Positions 25,227 to 33,897 of a stretch of DNA of 64,000 nt are shown here, one piece after another (position 1 is the first letter of the stretch; the number at the start of each line of letters is the position of its first letter). A program made the translations under genes and the position numbers. Origin of the DNA: Virgibacillus_F flavescens (GTDB lineage Bacteria > Bacillota > Bacilli > Bacillales > Amphibacillaceae); NCBI RefSeq assembly GCF_050574275.1, contig NZ_CP192260.1, forward strand, positions 2,790,001 to 2,854,000, read 5' to 3'. The notes below the pieces were generated by a model that saw only the letters and a program-made list of their open reading frames with translations, had not been told where the DNA came from and made no database searches.

Positions 25227-27050
25227 CTACTTGATAGCACGAATGCCCATAGAATCAGATTCATCCGGATGCGGATATGTGTCAGTTTTATTCAAAACTT
25301 GATATAATCCATTTTGCATTATTAATTCATTATGATTTCCTATTTGGACAACTTTGCCTTTATCCATTACAACAATTAAGTCTGCATGTTGAATGGTTGA
25401 GAGTCTGTGAGCAATTACGATTGTGGTTCGGTTTATCATTAATTGCTCCAGTGCTTCTTTTACAGAACCCTCTGTTTCACTATCTAGAGCTGAAGTTGCC
25501 TCGTCTAACAACAAAATAGGTGCATTTTTTAATATAGCTCGTGCAATTGCAATCCTTTGACGCTGTCCACCCGAAAGTTTTATACCCCTCTCACCAATTT
25601 CGGTATCATATCCCATTGGTAATGAAATAATGTCTTGATGGATGTTAGCACTGCGAGCTGCCTGCTCAATTTTTTCGTCTGATAGTTCATGTCGTCCAAG
25701 CATTAAGTTTTCCCGAATCGTACCACTAAACAAAAAGGTTTCTTGAGGAACATACGCTATGGAGTTTCTTGTTTCGGAGATGGCAGTATCATGTATGGAT
25801 CTATTATCTAAACATATGGAACCTGATTGAGGATTATAAAATCGTTGCAGCAAATTAAATAAAGTTGACTTACCAGCCCCACTGGGACCAATAATTGCAG
25901 TTACTTTACCAATAGGGATATCTAAATTAAAGTCCTTAAATACATTACTATTATCGTCATAACTAAAGGTAATATCCTTAAATTCTATACGCTTAGAAAA
26001 TGTGTTAATAGACGAATGAAAAGGTAGTTCGCTTGACTCGCTTGGCACTTCAAGAACTTTTGTAATTCGCTCTAATGCTGATATAGACCACTGGTATCCA
26101 GCCCATTGACCTGCTAGACCGGTAAGGGGATATACGAGATGATTGATTAGATTAATAAAAGTTAATAAAGCACCAATCGTAATTATATTATCTGTTACAA
26201 AAAATGCCCCAATAATTAAACTGACCAAAAAAGTGATTGAGCCAACAGCTTCTCCTCCAGCGTAGAACCAACCTCTTAACTTTGCATCTTTTAATTCCAA
26301 CGAGTAGAGTTCCTGATTTTTCGTACTATATCTGTTGAAGAACAGCTTCTCAAGCGTAAAAGATCGAATTACTGTAACACCATGAAATGTATCATTTAAA
26401 TTTTTATTAATAGTACTAATAAGATTATGAATTAAACGGCTATTGTTTCTAAATAACAATCCAAAAACTGCACCTCCAATTATTGCAATTGGAGCTATCA
26501 TCAAACTAATCAAAGATAATTTCCAGCTGATTTGCATTAAGTATACGAGGGCAGCAATAGTAATAATTGGAAGCCGAACCAGATTAATCAATCCCCTGCC
26601 GATTACTGCATCAACATTATGGAGATCGTTAGTGAAATGAGATACAAGTTCTCCTGAATGAATACTCGATAGTTCTTTGGTAGGCAAAAGTAGAATATGA
26701 CGATATAAATGCAGATTCAGGTCTTTTTTAACAGCATTCACCGCAATTGTTTCAAGATACGTATTTATAAAATTTGAAATGATGCTGATTACGGATATGC
26801 CAATCCCAATTACCAATAGCCATCTAAGTCTAGTGAAATCACTTTGAACTGCAGCGTCAGTGATGTTTCCAAAAAACCAAGCAAATGCTAACGTCATGGC
26901 GATGTCAACAAATAACAGTATAAACAGACCAATATATGGCTTTTTATGTTGTTTAATATACGGCCAAAGTAATACGAATACCTTTTTTAATTCGCTGAAA
27001 GAAAAGTATTGTTTAATGTTTACTTTTTCAAATAACCTTTTAATAGTCAT
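25227..27050 (-). CDS. ABC transporter, fused permease-ATPase, second RiPP module
   Basis: A 607-residue half-transporter with six membrane helices in about residues 30-320, then an ATPase domain with GPSGAGKST (Walker A), LSGGQRQRIAIARA (signature) and ILLLDEATSALD (Walker B). There is no N-terminal C39 peptidase domain, so any leader removal must be done by another protein. It presumably exports the product of the 59-residue precursor. GAGGTGAC precedes the ATG; it follows the S26-type peptidase gene by 28 bp. Confidence 0.9.
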   Translation of the reverse strand: MTIKRLFEKVNIKQYFSFSELKKVFVLLWPYIKQHKKPYIGLFILLFVDIAMTLAFAWFFGNITDAAVQSDFTRLRWLLVIGIGISVISIISNFINTYLETIAVNAVKKDLNLHLYRHILLLPTKELSSIHSGELVSHFTNDLHNVDAVIGRGLINLVRLPIITIAALVYLMQISWKLSLISLMIAPIAIIGGAVFGLLFRNNSRLIHNLISTINKNLNDTFHGVTVIRSFTLEKLFFNRYSTKNQELYSLELKDAKLRGWFYAGGEAVGSITFLVSLIIGAFFVTDNIITIGALLTFINLINHLVYPLTGLAGQWAGYQWSISALERITKVLEVPSESSELPFHSSINTFSKRIEFKDITFSYDDNSNVFKDFNLDIPIGKVTAIIGPSGAGKSTLFNLLQRFYNPQSGSICLDNRSIHDTAISETRNSIAYVPQETFLFSGTIRENLMLGRHELSDEKIEQAARSANIHQDIISLPMGYDTEIGERGIKLSGGQRQRIAIARAILKNAPILLLDEATSALDSETEGSVKEALEQLMINRTTIVIAHRLSTIQHADLIVVMDKGKVVQIGNHNELIMQNGLYQVLNKTDTYPHPDESDSMGIRAIK

Positions 27051-27078
27051 TATTTGTCACCTCGACAGGAAACAGTTG

Positions 27079-27540
27079 TCATTGATCTTTACTGTTAAGA
27101 TAAATTCGTAAAATGGTAGTCACGAAAGGAAAAAAAAGAATGATTTTCCCCCACATTAACAAAAATGTGTTAGTTGCATTTATGTTCACTTTTCCCTTTC
27201 TAATTGAAGCTAGCTTCCCAATAACTTTATCCTGATGGAATGGTTTATCGTATCCAAAATTTGTGTCCCCTTTACATATATATTCAACTTGATTATTCCG
27301 GATTTGAGATTTAATAAAACGATGGCAAATAAGGGTGTTATTGAAATTTTGGAATAATACAATATCTCCTCTTTTAATGCAGGATATATCACAGTGTTTA
27401 AATAAACATACATCCCCTTTTTGAATTAACGGGTACATACTGGTTCCTTCTGCAGGCAGCTCTAAACATCCATTATTCTGGATGACCTCGTTAATAAAGA
27501 TGGAAGCTTGTGGACTAATTTGCATATTCGACAAGTCCAT
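27079..27540 (-). CDS. S24/S26-type (signal peptidase-like) protease, second RiPP module
   Basis: A 153-residue protein. The Ser motif is in AEGTSMYPLIQKGD, then RGDIVLFQ and TLICHRFI, which puts a His rather than the bacterial Lys at the general-base position, as in SipW/ER-type signal peptidases. One C-terminal hydrophobic segment (MWGKIILFFPFVTTILRIYL) suggests membrane attachment. It overlaps the PqqD-like gene by 26 nt. In this module no lasso B2 protease exists, so this enzyme is the best candidate for maturation cleavage of the precursor. That role is inference from context. Confidence 0.8.
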   Translation of the reverse strand: MDLSNMQISPQASIFINEVIQNNGCLELPAEGTSMYPLIQKGDVCLFKHCDISCIKRGDIVLFQNFNNTLICHRFIKSQIRNNQVEYICKGDTNFGYDKPFHQDKVIGKLASIRKGKVNINATNTFLLMWGKIILFFPFVTTILRIYLNSKDQ

Positions 27541-27778
27541 ATTTAATCAAATCAGTCAAGAAAACTACTATATCTTCTTCAATAGTTTTTTCTGTTAATA
27601 TATATCTTTCCTGCAAAGATTGAACAATGTCTTCAACTGTTTGTTGTTCATGTAAAAGGTCCCAACAGTAACCTCCTACCTCATTCAACGTTGTGATTGT
27701 GTATGAATTTGAATCTAATACGATCCATTCGTCTTCAAGTATTGTTGTCTCAAAATCCTGTTTACGAATATACTTCAT
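27515..27778 (-). CDS. PqqD-like RiPP recognition element (RRE), second module
   Basis: An 87-residue PqqD-fold protein with the typical pattern NEVGGYCWDLLHEQQTVEDI and a C-terminal helical half. Such stand-alone RREs bind RiPP leader peptides and present them to modifying enzymes. It overlaps the kinase-like gene by 17 nt and the S26-type gene by 26 nt, so the three are tightly coupled. The leader it reads is presumably that of the peptide at 28645. Confidence 0.85.
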   Translation of the reverse strand: MKYIRKQDFETTILEDEWIVLDSNSYTITTLNEVGGYCWDLLHEQQTVEDIVQSLQERYILTEKTIEEDIVVFLTDLIKYGLVEYAN

Positions 27779-28562
27779 CAGTTATCAACTCCCAGAATGT
27801 GTCATCTTTTCGAAAATGAAGTCGGTTTACCGATACATTGTTCACTAGCTGCATCAATAACCGAAAAACTTTTATTGTGTCCTCTTCTTTATAGGACCAA
27901 TAAAATACTTTATCGATTAACTCTAATAATGCCTCCGTTTTTTTTAATCTTAGCTGTTTGTTCCGCAGTGATTGATATAATAATTCAATGCTCTGGATCG
28001 GTGCAGTTTGCTGCTGTCCCAACGCTTTTATTTCACTTCTGAAAGGTGAATTAAAAACAGTAATTTCTTGATCTGTAATTTTCAGGATTGTTGCCTCGTC
28101 TGAAAGAATCTGCCTTGGCATTGATAATTCAGCTACTGTTGATTTACCTGCACCTGAAATTCCACAGAAAATATGTGCATTGCCATTTTCCACCACACAA
28201 GAAGAATGAACTAATAATCCCCAATTATGATGAATAATAAAAGAACTGTACAAGTTCATCAGAGCATGTTTCAGTGCTAAACCATCATAAAACATTATTT
28301 TAGCTTGACTAAATGCAGCGTTTACTTCGATTAGATAGTCTGCTCTTCTAAATAGTATTTTGTCAGGTTTTTCTTCTATTTCTACCAAGTAATCTACGAA
28401 TGGCATGCCGTATTCACTTGTTAGTTTGATAGTAATATCAGTGCCCGCACCGGTTGTATCGATGTATTCCTGATAATTATCCTCTACAAATTTCGATGCT
28501 TTTCCAGATAAACATAACAACTCTGCAATATGACCACCTATTTTTACAATCGTCCTTTCCAC
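27762..28562 (-). CDS. HPr kinase-like peptide kinase, second RiPP module
   Basis: A 266-residue protein with Walker A FCGISGAGKST and a following LSDEATIL, typical of the truncated HprK family found in RiPP clusters. In paeninodin-type lasso clusters such kinases phosphorylate the C-terminal Ser of the precursor. Here the neighbouring precursor ends in Lys and has internal Ser, Thr and Tyr instead, so the target residue, if any, must differ. The ATG at 28562 is preceded by GAGGTGA. It is separated from the precursor gene by a strong hairpin. Confidence 0.82.
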   Translation of the reverse strand: MERTIVKIGGHIAELLCLSGKASKFVEDNYQEYIDTTGAGTDITIKLTSEYGMPFVDYLVEIEEKPDKILFRRADYLIEVNAAFSQAKIMFYDGLALKHALMNLYSSFIIHHNWGLLVHSSCVVENGNAHIFCGISGAGKSTVAELSMPRQILSDEATILKITDQEITVFNSPFRSEIKALGQQQTAPIQSIELLYQSLRNKQLRLKKTEALLELIDKVFYWSYKEEDTIKVFRLLMQLVNNVSVNRLHFRKDDTFWELITDEVYS

Positions 28563-28596
28563 GCCATAATCACCTCATCATTGTTCACTGTTTTGT

Positions 28597-28636
28597 ATAA
28601 CAAAGAGCCTATATGTAGAAAGTGGCTCTTTGTTAT
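28597..28636 (-). terminator. Hairpin between precursor and kinase-like gene (second module)
   Basis: A perfect 13-bp stem, ATAACAAAGAGCC (28597-28609) with its complement at 28624-28636, lies just after the precursor stop. No T run follows on the minus strand. It probably acts as a partial terminator or 3'-stabilising structure that keeps the precursor mRNA abundant. Confidence 0.7.
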
Positions 28637-28644
28637 GTTATAAA

Positions 28645-28824
28645 CTATTTATTTTTGTGTGGTTTCTTCGGTTTATAAGGATCATGTGGATAATGTTTCC
28701 CATCACTATTTCCACCATCACCTGAAACAGGTCCACGTCCCCTATTCCAGCTCTGTGAAGTTTCAAATCGAATAGGCTGATGATGCAAAACTACTGGTTT
28801 TTGATATTCTGTAGTTTTTTTCAA
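28645..28824 (-). CDS. Putative RiPP precursor peptide, 59 aa (second module)
   Basis: A short gene with GGAGGTG 6 nt before a TTG start. The N-terminus MKKTTEYQKPVVLHHQPIRF has a Y..P.(V/L) leader motif like those bound by PqqD-type RREs. It is followed by ETSQSWNRGRGPVSGDGG, then a basic His/Pro/Lys-rich tail (KHYPHDPYKPKKPHKNK). There is no Cys, so no thioether chemistry, and no hydrophobic signal peptide. The gene has its own promoter region with two SinR-type palindromes and is followed by kinase-like, RRE, protease-like and exporter genes. I do not recognise the family. Confidence 0.75.
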   Translation of the reverse strand: MKKTTEYQKPVVLHHQPIRFETSQSWNRGRGPVSGDGGNSDGKHYPHDPYKPKKPHKNK

Positions 28825-28844
28825 TTAATCACCTCCATTCTTCT

Positions 28845-28930
28845 GTTCCATATAAAGAACGATAACTCCAAAAAAATAACCAATATTCCTTCTATTAAGT
28901 ATAACTTATATTTCGTTCTTTTTAAAGAAC
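28845..28930 (-). promoter_or_regulatory. Promoter region with two SinR-type palindromes, second RiPP module
   Basis: GTTCTTTTTAAAGAAC at 28915-28930 and GTTCCATATAAAGAAC at 28845-28860 flank a TATACT-like -10 region (minus strand) ahead of the precursor. Half-sites match the SinR consensus GTTCTYT. The proximal site lies in the leader, followed upstream by a TTTTTTTGGAGTTATC block that is also present before epsA. Confidence 0.7.
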
Positions 28931-28940
28931 AATTCATAAA

Positions 28941-30737
28941 TTAATTTAAAGCTTCTAACTGGTTTTGTATTAGACGACTGAAAACACTTACCTTTTCTTC
29001 TGCGAGTTGTTTAAACGCTCCTTGCTGAATAACCTCCCCTTGCTCTAATACAATAACTTGATCCGCATTTCTGATCGTGGATAAACGATGTGCGATAACG
29101 ATGATCGTCATTTTCCCTTTTAATCCTTCAAGCGCTTTTTGGATTTTCAATTCATTTTCAGTGTCAAGGGAGCTAGTTGCTTCATCTAATACTAGAATAG
29201 ATGGGTCTCTTAATATAGCTCGAGCGAGAACCAGTCGTTGACGTTCCCCACCAGATAGTTTGATTCCACGATCACCAATTAGGGAATCAAGCCCATTTGG
29301 AAGCTTACGAACAAAATCTGCGGCAGATGAGAAGTTTAACGAATCCCACATCTTTTCCTCAGATGCATGTGGATCCACCAGGAGAAGGTTTTCTCTTATG
29401 CTCGCATTGAAAAGAAATGGGTCTTGAGGCACATAGCTGATTGATTTTCTTAATGACAAAATATTTTCTTTTGATAATGGTCTTCCATCAATCATAACCG
29501 CTCCACTTTCAGGTTGATTTAATCCCATTAACAAGTCAATCAGTGTACTCTTCCCAGCACCAGACCTCCCAACAAAAGCAGTCATTTGGTTGGCAGGAAT
29601 AGTAAGTGTAATATCCTTCAAAGCATACATATTTTTTGTTTGATCGTATCGGAAATATATTTGATCACAGAAAATATTATCATTTACCCTTAAACGCTCA
29701 ACATTCTTACTTGATTCAATTTCAAATTCCTTTGCCGAACGGCACTCAATCTGTAAAGCTTTCACAGCTTTAAACGAAGGTATAGTAGTCGCGATTTGTT
29801 CCAATGACGCTTGGATGCCTGCTACCCTTGGCCACAATCTCGAAAAGATGATAATAACTAACATCAGCTGACCGCCCTGGGCACTAAACAAGTTGACTGC
29901 AACCAGGATAAAAACAGCGATTAATACCGCTGATGCAACCTTATAATATAACTGTGATGTCGTTTTTAATTTAGTGTATTCAACCTGCTCATCTTGCATC
30001 TTTCTAGTTAAATTTTTAAACCAGTCCATTCTAGAGTCTTCTAACGTATTACTTTTAATGTCTTTAACTCCATTCATCTGGTCAGTTATTCCCCCAAGAT
30101 AACGCCTGCTCAATTCATAATTTCTATTACCGAGTGCTAATGATCTTTTAAGGAACTTGCGATTGAAAAATATAAGTGCCAAACCACACACTAATACAAA
30201 AACAGTTATATTTGGCGATAACCAAAAGGCAAGACCAATTTGTATGCATGTAAAAATAAGTGCGGAAATAAATTGCAGAAATGAATTAACACCTGCTGCT
30301 GATCGGGAGATTTGTGTAGTTAACAGATTGATTAGATCAGATTTCCTATTATTAATAAAGAAATCCCATTTGGAATATAGCAAACCTTCATATGTTTCAA
30401 CTCGCAGATGGCGTAAAAAACCTTGTTGAATTCTGGCATTTCTTAAAGTAATTTTCTGTTGTAATAAATTTTGTCCGATAACAAGTAAAACATAGAACCC
30501 TAAAACTAAAGGTAATCCTAATGATATAGGTATCGTCTGGAGAAATTCAAAGAATCCTATGATTGGTGTCTCTTTAACATTTATATCCATCACACCACTC
30601 ATACTAATCATAGGAATTAACAATAATATCCCAATTCCTTCCAAAAGGCCAATAAAGGTCATAGCTATTAAATTGATATATAAAATTTTCCCGGAAAAAG
30701 AATGTATCTGCTTTAGAAAGTAAACCACGTGATCCAT
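28941..30737 (-). CDS. Lasso peptide ABC exporter (LasD type)
   Basis: A 598-residue fused permease-ATPase: membrane helices within residues 20-320, then GRSGAGKST, LSGGERQRLVLARA and ILVLDEATSSLD. No peptidase domain is present. It is last in the lasso operon, 10 bp after the nucleotidyltransferase-like gene; AGGAGG precedes the ATG. In paeninodin-type clusters this protein exports the mature lasso peptide and often gives self-immunity. Confidence 0.9.
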   Translation of the reverse strand: MDHVVYFLKQIHSFSGKILYINLIAMTFIGLLEGIGILLLIPMISMSGVMDINVKETPIIGFFEFLQTIPISLGLPLVLGFYVLLVIGQNLLQQKITLRNARIQQGFLRHLRVETYEGLLYSKWDFFINNRKSDLINLLTTQISRSAAGVNSFLQFISALIFTCIQIGLAFWLSPNITVFVLVCGLALIFFNRKFLKRSLALGNRNYELSRRYLGGITDQMNGVKDIKSNTLEDSRMDWFKNLTRKMQDEQVEYTKLKTTSQLYYKVASAVLIAVFILVAVNLFSAQGGQLMLVIIIFSRLWPRVAGIQASLEQIATTIPSFKAVKALQIECRSAKEFEIESSKNVERLRVNDNIFCDQIYFRYDQTKNMYALKDITLTIPANQMTAFVGRSGAGKSTLIDLLMGLNQPESGAVMIDGRPLSKENILSLRKSISYVPQDPFLFNASIRENLLLVDPHASEEKMWDSLNFSSAADFVRKLPNGLDSLIGDRGIKLSGGERQRLVLARAILRDPSILVLDEATSSLDTENELKIQKALEGLKGKMTIIVIAHRLSTIRNADQVIVLEQGEVIQQGAFKQLAEEKVSVFSRLIQNQLEALN

Positions 30738-30747
30738 GTTAATCCTC

Positions 30748-31929
30748 CTACGTTAGAGCATGTCTTCTTGTTTTTCTCCAAGCCCATAAGATTGGACGCA
30801 AAGGGAAATATAAAAAATGAAATCTTTTAGGTAATGGCAGGGTTTCAACATCTTCATAATAAGGATAGAGAAAACTTATTATGAATAAAAATCGTTGGCG
30901 CAACGACATTAATGAAAACAAATAACGTTTATGATATTGGGCTACCTTTTCCGGGACCGGATACGTGTGTAAATTTACCATTGATTCAAGATAGAATACT
31001 GCTTGCTGTGCCAGTTTCAATTGATGCTTATTACCTGACAGATGTTTTAACTCATTGCTCAATGTAGTATTTAACAGTTCAGAAGCGAGAGTGAGACTCT
31101 GACCACCAAGTTGATGACACTGGTATTTTATTAGAAGCTTATCAAGCTTCTTCCCATTCAACTCTATATTACTAAATTGGTGTATATCTACTAACCAGCG
31201 TAAACGTGACCATCCATGACGGGCTCCGTGTGAGACCAGAAACAAAAATAGATCTTCATTACCAAGCAAATAGATAGAACGGCTGGAAAGGTTACTTCGT
31301 TGCCTGCGTTCCCAAAGCTCATTAAATTCTGGCTCTTTTGCAGGTCCGGGATTTAACCTCCAATGAATTTCCAACTTGATTTGTTTTTCCCTATGAAAAT
31401 AGGTAACGTGATGATGCCTCCATTTCCAATCGTTCAAAACCGATTCTATATAATCATCTTTTTTATAGCCAGATTCTGTAAGCAGTTTATCTACATTTTC
31501 AAGTTCATCAATTTGAATCAGAACATCCAGATCCCCTGAAGTACGAAGCGAAATATCACCGTATAATTCATGAGCAAGTGCTGGTCCTTTCAATAAAAGA
31601 AGACGAATCTTTTCTTTTGAGAATAGAGTACTTACACGTTCCATCTCTGCGCTAAGTCGCAACATTTGAAAAGCATTTCGCTTATAGTACTGCATTAGGG
31701 TTTGAGGGACAAATGCGGGGACAAATTGTTCATCCAAAAGTCTAATAGAAGAATATAGTAATGGATACAAACGATGGTGTATAGCTAATTTAACAAATAG
31801 CTGCCAATTAATATCTTTACACAATTCTTCTTGTTGCTCTATAATTTTTTGTTCATTAGATTGGCTAACTAATTCAAGTATCAAGCGTAGTTCTTTAGGG
31901 ACGTTTGCTAAATCAAGTGTTTTCTCCAT
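30748..31929 (-). CDS. Nucleotidyltransferase-like protein of the lasso cluster
   Basis: About 393 residues, same family as the protein at 24117: RLLLLKGPALAHELYGD, SGDLDVLIQ and LEIHWRLN. I start it at ATG 31929 (MEKTLDLANVPKEL), six nt after AAGGAG; upstream in-frame ATGs lack a ribosome binding site. Members accompany lasso clusters that carry HprK-like kinases. A proposed role is transfer of a nucleotide or further phosphate to the peptide, but this is not settled. It overlaps the B2 protease gene by 17 nt. Confidence 0.82.
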   Translation of the reverse strand: MEKTLDLANVPKELRLILELVSQSNEQKIIEQQEELCKDINWQLFVKLAIHHRLYPLLYSSIRLLDEQFVPAFVPQTLMQYYKRNAFQMLRLSAEMERVSTLFSKEKIRLLLLKGPALAHELYGDISLRTSGDLDVLIQIDELENVDKLLTESGYKKDDYIESVLNDWKWRHHHVTYFHREKQIKLEIHWRLNPGPAKEPEFNELWERRQRSNLSSRSIYLLGNEDLFLFLVSHGARHGWSRLRWLVDIHQFSNIELNGKKLDKLLIKYQCHQLGGQSLTLASELLNTTLSNELKHLSGNKHQLKLAQQAVFYLESMVNLHTYPVPEKVAQYHKRYLFSLMSLRQRFLFIISFLYPYYEDVETLPLPKRFHFLYFPLRPILWAWRKTRRHALT

Positions 31930-32395
31930 AATTTTCTCCTTCATCTTTTCTAGTGGGAGATTCTTTAGCAAATTTAGCTACAACCGTAAACCTTTCCATG
32001 CCTTCAGAACCCGTAACAAAGAATGAACCACTTCTCAACCAGGCATGTGCGATAAATTCACCTTTTTCATCCTTGGCAGTGCCTAAGTACAGCGTAGAAT
32101 CTATGTTTCTTCTTTTCAGCATTTTCTGTCCAGCAATTGCTTTAACCAGACATTGGCTTTCCCAAAAAGTATAATTGCTCATAATACGAATTGCATCAGA
32201 AATATTCTTTAACTTGATAAAATGATTGGTGTTTACTGAATATGTCGTCTCACACATATTTTCGCCTAAAGAAGGTGCTAACTTTGAAAAAGGTAACCCT
32301 TTGAGAATGCGAGACCATCCCAAGTAAAAAAATGCTTCAATCAGTAATAGCTTGGTTTGATTACCCAATAAGATAAAAGTAATTATCTTTTTCAT
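31913..32395 (-). CDS. Lasso peptide leader protease (B2, transglutaminase-like)
   Basis: A 160-residue protein of the lasso B2 family. Catalytic Cys is in FWESQCLVKAIAGQKML and His in EFIAHAWLRSG, the Cys-His pairing of the transglutaminase-like fold. It cuts the leader after the residue following the conserved Thr, delivering the core to the cyclase. The RRE (B1) is a separate protein encoded just upstream, the usual split arrangement in Firmicutes. Start ATG at 32395. Confidence 0.9.
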   Translation of the reverse strand: MKKIITFILLGNQTKLLLIEAFFYLGWSRILKGLPFSKLAPSLGENMCETTYSVNTNHFIKLKNISDAIRIMSNYTFWESQCLVKAIAGQKMLKRRNIDSTLYLGTAKDEKGEFIAHAWLRSGSFFVTGSEGMERFTVVAKFAKESPTRKDEGENYGENT

Positions 32396-32398
32396 AGT

Positions 32399-32701
32399 CT
32401 ACTGAACCACTTCTTCAACCAAAATTAAATCTTCATCTGATAATAGATTTAGAAACGATAATACCTGCTCTTCGCATTCATTTTGACTCACATCATAATT
32501 AACCATTAACATATCTATTAAGTCTTTTGTACAAATCGGGTCTTTTATCAGCATCCATATATCACCGCCGATTTCCCCTAGATTGTAGTATTTACCATTA
32601 TGAATGCTTAACATCACTTTCTCGCCATCCATATCGCTTACAATATTTCCTTCTTTTTGACGAACCATTTGATTTAATAAGAGGCAACCGTTTTTTATCA
32701 T
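32399..32701 (-). CDS. PqqD-like RRE (lasso B1)
   Basis: A 100-residue PqqD-fold protein (SIHNGKYYNLGEIGGDIWML and LLSDEDLILVEE). It binds the lasso precursor leader (here W..P.LEVLD) and guides it to the B2 protease. Its ATG overlaps the stop of the HprK-like gene by 4 nt, and the B2 gene follows after 3 nt. It is a paralogue of the RRE at 27515. Confidence 0.88.
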   Translation of the reverse strand: MIKNGCLLLNQMVRQKEGNIVSDMDGEKVMLSIHNGKYYNLGEIGGDIWMLIKDPICTKDLIDMLMVNYDVSQNECEEQVLSFLNLLSDEDLILVEEVVQ

Positions 32702-33630
32702 GTGACTTTCTCTCCTTTTTTAATTTTGGATAATATTATGTCTACTAATTCATTTGCTGTAAATCGAGAAGTGGGTCGTTGAAGTTGATGGAATTCAAGC
32801 TTATTAACAATCATTGCTGAGAAACCAAAATGCCACTCTAATAACCCTAAGCGACTGAGAAGAAAATTACGGTAAGTGTGGTTAAAAAGGGTACGCAATC
32901 GATCCAGGTTTTGTATTGGTTGAATTCCTATCTCATCAGCGTCCGTTTTAGTCAATTCGAATATACCAGCTAATTGCATAGGCTCTGCAGCAAACTTGTC
33001 AGTTACCGGTACGGCATACTTTGTTTCTCTATCCATTATTGGGCGTAGATTTTCCGAATTTATGCCGAACTGATCCAGACTTTCAACCCACAGTTTCTGC
33101 TGGGGATAAGCAGGTATTACTATCGGCATATTAATCTCATTCAGCGTTACTGGTATTACATCATCACTTAAAAGCGTGTATCCTCTATTTAAGAAAGCAG
33201 ACGCCAGAGTAGATTTACCAGCACCAGAATCACCAACTATTGCATACGTCTTTCCATCTATTGCAACTGCACTGCCATGTAGCGGGAGGGTTCTTCTTTG
33301 CATTAATAGCGCGCCCATACACGTTCCCAGTATATAAAGACGTACTTGATCTTCCCTAGAATCCTTAAATGGCGAAACAAAAATTTCATTTCCATTTTGA
33401 ACTAAGAAAATAGCAACATCCGGTATATGAAATAGAACAAAATTTTCTTTTACAACGAAATGTTTGTTCGGTATAGCTAGTTTGGACCATAGTGTGGTTA
33501 GATCTGCTAGATTAATCACAATCTCTTTTTGTAAATTGATAGGGGCTACTGATAATTCATTTAGACGAAAATGACTTAATATATTTAGACCAAAGGCACT
33601 ATATTTATTTTCTCCATCATTATTTATCAT
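32698..33630 (-). CDS. HPr kinase-like lasso precursor kinase (PadeK type)
   Basis: About 310 residues. The kinase core has IVGDSGAGKSTLAS (Walker A) and LLSDDVIPV. Kinases of this type in paeninodin-family clusters phosphorylate the hydroxyl of the C-terminal Ser of the precursor; the precursor here does end in Ser. ATG 33630 (MINNDGENKYSAF) follows GGAGGGG; the frame opens further upstream at 33657 without a ribosome binding site. The gene lies after the precursor, separated by a hairpin. Confidence 0.87.
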   Translation of the reverse strand: MINNDGENKYSAFGLNILSHFRLNELSVAPINLQKEIVINLADLTTLWSKLAIPNKHFVVKENFVLFHIPDVAIFLVQNGNEIFVSPFKDSREDQVRLYILGTCMGALLMQRRTLPLHGSAVAIDGKTYAIVGDSGAGKSTLASAFLNRGYTLLSDDVIPVTLNEINMPIVIPAYPQQKLWVESLDQFGINSENLRPIMDRETKYAVPVTDKFAAEPMQLAGIFELTKTDADEIGIQPIQNLDRLRTLFNHTYRNFLLSRLGLLEWHFGFSAMIVNKLEFHQLQRPTSRFTANELVDIILSKIKKGEKVT

Positions 33631-33704
33631 TACAAATCCGTCCCCTCCGTAGACCAAGAAAGTCTTTAGTAATTTACTATAGCCAAATTTTCAGATAATA
33701 AATA

Positions 33705-33741
33705 GTTGTCCCTTCACTTAGAAAAAGTAGAAGGGAACAAC
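33705..33741 (-). terminator. Hairpin between lasso precursor and kinase gene
   Basis: GTTGTCCCTTC (33705-33715) pairs with GAAGGGAACAAC (33730-33741), leaving one bulge. It lies 31 nt after the precursor stop, without a strong T run. It likely raises precursor over enzyme expression by partial termination or 3'-end protection. Confidence 0.65.
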
Positions 33742-33771
33742 CCATTCAGAATCCAGATAATAAAGTTATTA

Positions 33772-33897
33772 TTAGCTTAAGTGCATATCTTCATCGGGAT
33801 CCGTCTGCTCATCATCAGGAGTCCGTAATCCAGGTCCTGCCATTGTAAGACTAATATCAAGTACTTCTAAATCTGGCTTTTCCCAAGCTTTTTTCAT
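33772..33897 (-). CDS. Paeninodin-type lasso peptide precursor, 41 aa
   Basis: The leader MKKAWEKPDLEVLDISLTM contains the RRE-binding W..P.LEVLD pattern and the Thr at position -2 required by lasso enzymes (T18). The core begins A20 with AGPGLRTPD, so a ring of Ala1 amine to Asp9 carboxylate is predicted, as in paeninodin (AGPGTSTPD). The acidic tail ends DPDEDMHLS with the C-terminal Ser that HprK-like kinases modify. AAGGAGGTG lies at ideal spacing. The ATG overlaps the cyclase stop codon by 4 nt, which couples their translation; placement after the cyclase gene is notable. Confidence 0.95.
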   Translation of the reverse strand: MKKAWEKPDLEVLDISLTMAGPGLRTPDDEQTDPDEDMHLS

